DNA of 45,653 nt from Burkholderiales bacterium Ga0077543 (GTDB lineage: Bacteria > Pseudomonadota > Gammaproteobacteria > Burkholderiales > Burkholderiaceae_C): the NCBI GenBank assembly GCA_001464055.1, contig LNET01000068.1, positions 1 to 45,653 on the forward strand, given 5' to 3'. How positions within the stretch are numbered: the first letter of the stretch is position 1; the number at the start of each line of letters is the position of its first letter. A program made the translations under genes and the position numbers. This document shows positions 41,571 to 45,653 of the stretch, piece by piece. Below the pieces are notes generated by a model that was not told the DNA's origin, searched no databases, and saw only the letters and a program-made list of their open reading frames with translations.

Positions 41571-43001
41571 ATGACCCGTGCCACCAAGATCGTCGCCACA
41601 CTCGGTCCGGCTTCCAGCGACCCCGTCGTGCTGGAAAAGCTGCTGCGGGCCGGCGTGGACGTCGTGCGGCTGAATTTCAGCCACGGCACCGCCCAGGATC
41701 ACATCGACCGCGCCACCTTGGTGCGCGAAGTGGCGGCCCGCGTGGGCAAGCCGGTGGCGCTGATGGCCGACCTCCAGGGTCCGAAGATCCGCGTCGGCAA
41801 GTTCGCCGAAGGCAAGGTGATGCTGGAAGCCGGCGCCGCCTTCATCCTGGACGCGCAGCGCAGCGAACCGGGCGACCTGCAGGGCGTGGGCCTGGACTAC
41901 AAGGAACTGCCGCGCGACGTGCGTCCGGGCGACACGCTGCTGCTCAACGACGGCCTGATCAAGCTGACCGTGGAGGCGGTGCGCGGCGAACAGGTGCACA
42001 CGCGGGTGGTGCTGGGCGGCGCGCTGTCGAACAACAAGGGCATCAACAAGGCTGGCGGCGGCCTGACGGCGCCGGCCCTGACGGCCAAGGACATGGAAGA
42101 CATCAAGACCGCGGTGGCCTTCCAGTGCGAGTACCTGGCGGTGAGCTTTCCGAAGAACGCCACCGACATGGAGATGGCGCGCAGCCTGGCCAACGTGGCC
42201 GGCGAGGCTGTCCGCCACCGCCCGGCAATGATCGCCAAGATCGAACGCAGCGAGGCCATCCCGAACCTGGAGGCCATTCTCAAGGCCAGCGACGGCATCA
42301 TGGTGGCGCGTGGCGACCTGGCCATCGAGGTCGGCAACGCGGCGGTGCCGGCCTTGCAGAAACGCATGATCCGGATGGCGCGTGAACTCGACAAGGTCGT
42401 CATCACCGCCACCCAGATGATGGAAAGCATGATCCTGGCGCCCGTGCCCACGCGCGCCGAAGTCAGCGACGTGGCCAACGCCGTGCTCGACGGCACCGAC
42501 GCGGTGATGCTGAGCGCCGAGACCGCGGCCGGCCGCTACCCGGTCGAGACCGTCGAGCAGATGGCGCAGATCGCGCTGGAAGCCGAGCGCGCCGAGGAAG
42601 TGCTGCTCGACGCCGACTTCACGAGCAAGCGCTTCGCGCGCATCGATCAGAGCATCGCGATGGGCGCGCTGTTCACCGCGCACCACCTGGGCTGCAAGGC
42701 GATCCTGGCGCTTACTGAGTCGGGCAGCACGGCCTTGTGGATGAGCCGGCACAACATCAAGGTGCCCATCTACGGGCTGACCTCGCAGGTGCAGAGCGAA
42801 CGCCGAATGACGCTGTATCGCAACGTGAGCCCGCTTCTGATGCCGAAGATGGGCGACCGCGACGAGGCGCTGGCCAAGGCCGAGTCGCTGCTGGTCGAAC
42901 TCGGCGTATTGATGCCCGGCGACACCTACGCCATCACCTGCGGCGAGCCGATGGGCTATCCCGGGGGCACCAACATGCTCAAGGTCTGCCAGGTGCGCTG
43001 A
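41571..43001 (+). CDS. pyk: Pyruvate kinase
   Basis: The 476-residue protein has TKIVATLGPASS at the start, RLNFSHG, the active-site signature with AMIAKIERSEAI (catalytic Lys), VARGDLAIEVG and TATQMMESM, and a C-terminal regulatory domain. It converts phosphoenolpyruvate and ADP to pyruvate and ATP. The length agrees with bacterial enzymes (470-480). It stands alone on the plus strand, between two minus-strand signalling genes, with its own candidate promoter. Confidence 0.98.
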   Translation: MTRATKIVATLGPASSDPVVLEKLLRAGVDVVRLNFSHGTAQDHIDRATLVREVAARVGKPVALMADLQGPKIRVGKFAEGKVMLEAGAAFILDAQRSEPGDLQGVGLDYKELPRDVRPGDTLLLNDGLIKLTVEAVRGEQVHTRVVLGGALSNNKGINKAGGGLTAPALTAKDMEDIKTAVAFQCEYLAVSFPKNATDMEMARSLANVAGEAVRHRPAMIAKIERSEAIPNLEAILKASDGIMVARGDLAIEVGNAAVPALQKRMIRMARELDKVVITATQMMESMILAPVPTRAEVSDVANAVLDGTDAVMLSAETAAGRYPVETVEQMAQIALEAERAEEVLLDADFTSKRFARIDQSIAMGALFTAHHLGCKAILALTESGSTALWMSRHNIKVPIYGLTSQVQSERRMTLYRNVSPLLMPKMGDRDEALAKAESLLVELGVLMPGDTYAITCGEPMGYPGGTNMLKVCQVR

Positions 43002-43042
43002 ACCGCGCGGGACCAAGCCCCCAAACCGATGCCCGCTGTCGC

Positions 43043-44068
43043 TCAGGCGGCGATGCTGCCCACCATGGCGCCCACGGCTGGCGCCATCTTCGTCGGCAGC
43101 AGCTGAACCTGCGGATGACTGCGGCGGAACACGCGGAACAGCTCGTCGGCGAAGCCATGGCCTACCGCGGGCACGCCCGAAAAGTCGATCTCGGCCTGGC
43201 CGAAGCTGCTCAGCCTGGCGGCCACGCGCCGGGCGTCGGCGCGCGACATCAGCATCTCGCTGCCGCCCAGCAGTTTCAGCGGCACCTGGGTGCGTTCGAA
43301 GCCGTAGCCGGCGGCGTCGCGGCTGTGGGCGCGCAGCACCTCGTCGAGCGTGCGCGTGGTGTCCAGGGCGATGGCCAGGTAGATGGATGTTCCGCGGCGC
43401 GGCGTCGGCCGCGTGCTGCGCCAGGCTTCGTCGCCCCAGGCGCGATGCTGGAAGGCCGCGTGGTTGGCGTGCACGTCGAAGATGTCGGCCAGGCGTGACG
43501 CGAAGAACAGGCCGTGGCCGCTGTGGCGTTCGGGCTGGCTGGTCAGCTTGCCTTTGCTCAGTTCGAACATCGCAAGCTGCGGGTCGTCGATCGCGAAGCT
43601 CTGGGCGATGCGCTCGAACAGTCCGCAACCGTCGTCGGACACCAGAAGCTGCAGGTGCAGCGGCGTCTGCCGCAGCGACACCGTGACCTGGCTGCCACCG
43701 CTGTGGTCGATGGCGTTGTTCAGCAGTTCGGTGAAGGCATGCTGGGCCAGTAGGCGGACGGGTTTCGGCAGGTCGAAGCAGGGCGCGAAGTCGCGCCGCC
43801 AGGGCAGGTCTTCCTGCAGTCCGGCCAGGGGATAGTGCTGCACCACCTGGCGCAGGGCACCGGGCCGGTACGAAGGCTTGCGCGGCGTGCCCTCGACCAG
43901 CAGCCATTGCGCCGCCGCCAGCTGGCGGATGAGCGCGCCGGCGCGGCGGCGGCTGATGTCCAGGCGTTGCATCAGGTGTTGCGGCAGGTCCTGGGGGTGC
44001 GCGAGCGCGGCCGCGGTGACCCAGGGTGTCACGGTGGCAAGGAGGCGGACGCGGGTGGGCTGGACCAT
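43043..44068 (-). CDS. Winged-helix / HATPase / DUF4325 (STAS-like) regulatory protein
   Basis: The 341-residue protein has three parts. Residues about 10-75 look like a winged-helix DNA-binding domain (LPQHLMQRLDISRRRAG). Residues 100-235 form a GHKL ATPase: N-box HAFTELLNNAIDHSGG, G1 box SDDGCGLFERI and G2 box RHSGHGLFFA; there is no phospho-acceptor histidine domain. Residues about 262-330 match DUF4325 (IDFSGVPAVGHGFADELFRVF), a STAS-like domain. The combination suggests an anti-sigma/anti-anti-sigma-like switch or a sensor that binds DNA, but the function is unknown. The ATG at 44068 was chosen; the upstream frame is non-coding. It is divergent from fba and convergent with pyk. Confidence 0.83.
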   Translation of the reverse strand: MVQPTRVRLLATVTPWVTAAALAHPQDLPQHLMQRLDISRRRAGALIRQLAAAQWLLVEGTPRKPSYRPGALRQVVQHYPLAGLQEDLPWRRDFAPCFDLPKPVRLLAQHAFTELLNNAIDHSGGSQVTVSLRQTPLHLQLLVSDDGCGLFERIAQSFAIDDPQLAMFELSKGKLTSQPERHSGHGLFFASRLADIFDVHANHAAFQHRAWGDEAWRSTRPTPRRGTSIYLAIALDTTRTLDEVLRAHSRDAAGYGFERTQVPLKLLGGSEMLMSRADARRVAARLSSFGQAEIDFSGVPAVGHGFADELFRVFRRSHPQVQLLPTKMAPAVGAMVGSIAA

Positions 44069-44230
44069 GACGGGTTTCCTGGCAGGAACGGGTTTCCAGT
44101 GTCGGCCGCAGGCCCGGCCGCTGAAGCGGGAAAAAGGACGCAAAACCCCCCCATTCATCCGCCCGGTCCGGGGCCCTCGAGCCCCCGGGCCGGGCGGGGT
44201 GCCAGGCAGCGTCGGCGCAAGGCCCGCCGC

Positions 44231-44236
44231 TAGAAT
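44231..44236 (+). promoter_or_regulatory. Candidate -10 element for fba
   Basis: TAGAAT occurs 95 bases before the aldolase ATG, preceded by GC, a common Burkholderiales form. The -35 is not clear. Confidence 0.42.
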
Positions 44237-44325
44237 GCTTTCAGTTTCGAAGCGGTTACGAAGCGCTCGCGAGTGCCGTGCCCCGCTGGTCGTTCTTCCT
44301 CGCCCCAGACTCCAGAAAGCCCGCC

Positions 44326-45390
44326 ATGCCACTCGTCTCGATGCGCCAACTGCTCGACCATGCCGCTGAAAACGGCTACGGCATTCCCGCCTTCAACGTC
44401 AACAACCTGGAACAGGTGCAGGCGGTGATGCAGGCCGCGGCCGAGGTCGACGCACCGGTGATCCTGCAGGCCAGCGCCGGCGCCCGCAAGTACGCCGGCG
44501 AGCCCTTCATCAAGCACCTGATCCAGGCCGCGGTCGAGGCCTTCCCGCATGTGCCCCTGGTCATGCACCAGGACCACGGCACCAGCCCCAAGATCTGCGA
44601 AGGCGCCATCGCCCTGGGTTTCGGCTCGGTGATGATGGACGGTTCCCTGCGCGAGGACGGCAAGACCCCGGCTTCGTTCGACTACAACGTCGAAGTCACG
44701 CGCAAGGTGGTGGACATGGCCCATGCCGTGGGCGTCACGGTCGAGGGTGAGCTGGGCTGCCTGGGCAATCTGGAAACCGGCGAAGCCGGCGAGGAAGACG
44801 GTGTCGGCGCCGAAGGCAAGCTCGACCACAGCCAGATGCTGACCGACCCCGAGGAAGCAGCCGTGTTCGTGAAGGCCACGCAGCTGGACGCGCTGGCCAT
44901 TGCCATCGGCACCAGCCATGGCGCCTACAAGTTCAGTCGCAAGCCCACGGGCGACATCCTCGCCATCGGCCGCGTCAAGGAAATCCACCGCCGCATTCCG
45001 AACACCCACCTGGTGATGCACGGCAGCTCCAGCGTGCCACCCGAACTGCTGGCCATCATCAACCAGTACGGCGGCAAGATGAAGGAAACCTACGGCGTGC
45101 CGGTCGAAGAAATCCAGGAAGCCATCAAGCACGGCGTGCGCAAGATCAACATCGACACCGACATCCGCCTGGCCATGACAGGGGCGGTGCGCAAGTTCCT
45201 GGCCGAGAACCCCGAGAAGTTCGACGCCCGTGAATGGCTGAAGCCGGCGCGCGAGGCCGCCTACCAGGTGTGCAAGCAGCGCTATCTGGAATTCGGCTGC
45301 CAGGGCCAGGGCAGCAAGATCAAGCCGATGCCACTCAGCGCGGTGGCCCAGCGCTACGCCAGCGGCGAATTGCGGCAGGTGGTCGCCTGA
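44326..45390 (+). CDS. fba: Fructose-bisphosphate aldolase, class II (Calvin-cycle type)
   Basis: The 354-residue protein starts [27 protein letters not shown] split over the first helix and strand. It has the zinc-binding and catalytic motifs [32 protein letters not shown] and NIDTDIR. It cleaves fructose 1,6-bisphosphate in glycolysis and runs in reverse in gluconeogenesis or the Calvin cycle. It is of the class II subtype first named for Calvin-cycle organisms and differs from E. coli FbaA. ATG at 44326 gives the conserved N-terminus; a GTG at 44278 would add 16 atypical residues. An intrinsic terminator follows. Confidence 0.97.
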   Translation: MPLVSMRQLLDHAAENGYGIPAFNVNNLEQVQAVMQAAAEVDAPVILQASAGARKYAGEPFIKHLIQAAVEAFPHVPLVMHQDHGTSPKICEGAIALGFGSVMMDGSLREDGKTPASFDYNVEVTRKVVDMAHAVGVTVEGELGCLGNLETGEAGEEDGVGAEGKLDHSQMLTDPEEAAVFVKATQLDALAIAIGTSHGAYKFSRKPTGDILAIGRVKEIHRRIPNTHLVMHGSSSVPPELLAIINQYGGKMKETYGVPVEEIQEAIKHGVRKINIDTDIRLAMTGAVRKFLAENPEKFDAREWLKPAREAAYQVCKQRYLEFGCQGQGSKIKPMPLSAVAQRYASGELRQVVA

Positions 45391-45422
45391 ATCCGGGGCC
45401 GTCAAGCCGATCAGCGACAACA

Positions 45423-45444
45423 GGGCCTGCGGGCCCCTTTTTTT
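45423..45444 (+). terminator. Intrinsic terminator after fba
   Basis: GGGCC (45423-45427) and GGCCC (45432-45436) form a hairpin with a TGCG loop, followed after one base by seven T residues (45438-45444). It lies 33 bases past the fba stop. Confidence 0.82.
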
Positions 45445-45489
45445 AGCGACGCGGTCGAAGTCGCCGCCCCAGGGGCCGTGGGCCAATGT

Positions 45490-45547
45490 CCGCAAAATCA
45501 CTTGCCGACCGCACCTTGTCGGCTCGTTGCGGTCATTGGTTTTGCGG
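45490..45547. repeat. Nested inverted repeat downstream of fba
   Basis: The outer arms CCGCAAAA (45490-45497) and TTTTGCGG (45540-45547) are exact complements. Inside lies a second hairpin, GCCGAC (45504-45509) with GTCGGC (45518-45523). The function is unknown. No gene is supported from the terminator to the end of the window. Confidence 0.45.
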
Positions 45548-45653
45548 TGCGCTTCGTGCCTGCATGGTCCCCTTGCAAAGGCGGGCCGGGGCTGGCTGTG
45601 GCGCTTAGCTGAGGCGGTCTCCGCTGGCGCTCCGACTGCCCTGCGGTGCTCGG

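Overview
The window is chromosomal DNA of a high-GC betaproteobacterium, most likely Burkholderiales of the Rubrivivax/Leptothrix/Ideonella/Comamonadaceae type. This rests on the gene order smg-dprA-LysM protein / def-fmt, on yajC-secD-secF, on the pgk/pyk/fba grouping with a Calvin-cycle-type class II aldolase, and on strongly GC-biased codon use. No rRNA, tRNA, insertion sequence or CRISPR array was seen.

Region 1 (about 1-25.8 kb) is one large exopolysaccharide locus. From the left on the minus strand come an SGNH-hydrolase-like protein and its MBOAT O-acyltransferase partner, a very large Tat-exported lipoprotein (toroid-like domain plus beta-propeller), and an asparagine-synthetase-like enzyme without the glutaminase cysteine. 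Two plus-strand genes follow (a GT4 glycosyltransferase and a SAM methyltransferase). Next is a tight minus-strand operon read from 22.7 kb down to 10.9 kb: acyl carrier protein, two alpha/beta-hydrolase-fold proteins, DegT-type aminotransferase, GNAT-type acyltransferase, flippase, TPR protein, GT2 glycosyltransferase, Kdo-transferase-like (WaaA-like) enzyme, second flippase, and GT4 glycosyltransferase. Divergent from the carrier protein are an AMP-forming ligase and a PLP-dependent decarboxylase. The ligase, carrier protein, decarboxylase and two hydrolases form the accessory set known from exosortase A (XrtA/EpsH) loci, yet no exosortase, PEP-CTERM protein, Wzy polymerase or priming transferase is in view. 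They may lie left of position 1. The most interesting hypothesis is that ligase + carrier + MBOAT + SGNH form a Dlt-like route that decorates the polysaccharide.

Region 2 (26.0-32.5 kb) is housekeeping: yajC-secD-secF, then a DUF1631 protein, ending at a tandem hairpin that separates it from the convergent smg gene. Region 3 (32-36.6 kb) has smg, dprA and a LysM protein on the minus strand, divergent from def-fmt. Region 4 (36.7-39.2 kb) has a small lipoprotein, a DUF2807 repeat protein and the AzlC/AzlD amino-acid exporter.

Region 5 (39.2-45.65 kb) has the glycolytic genes pgk, pyk and fba on the plus strand. Two minus-strand signalling genes sit between them: a class III cyclase-like/FHA protein with altered substrate-binding residues, and a winged-helix/HATPase/DUF4325 protein. 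An intrinsic terminator follows fba, and the last 200 bases hold an unexplained nested inverted repeat. Start codons were chosen from reading frames, neighbour overlaps and ribosome-binding sites, so several differ from the longest possible frame.
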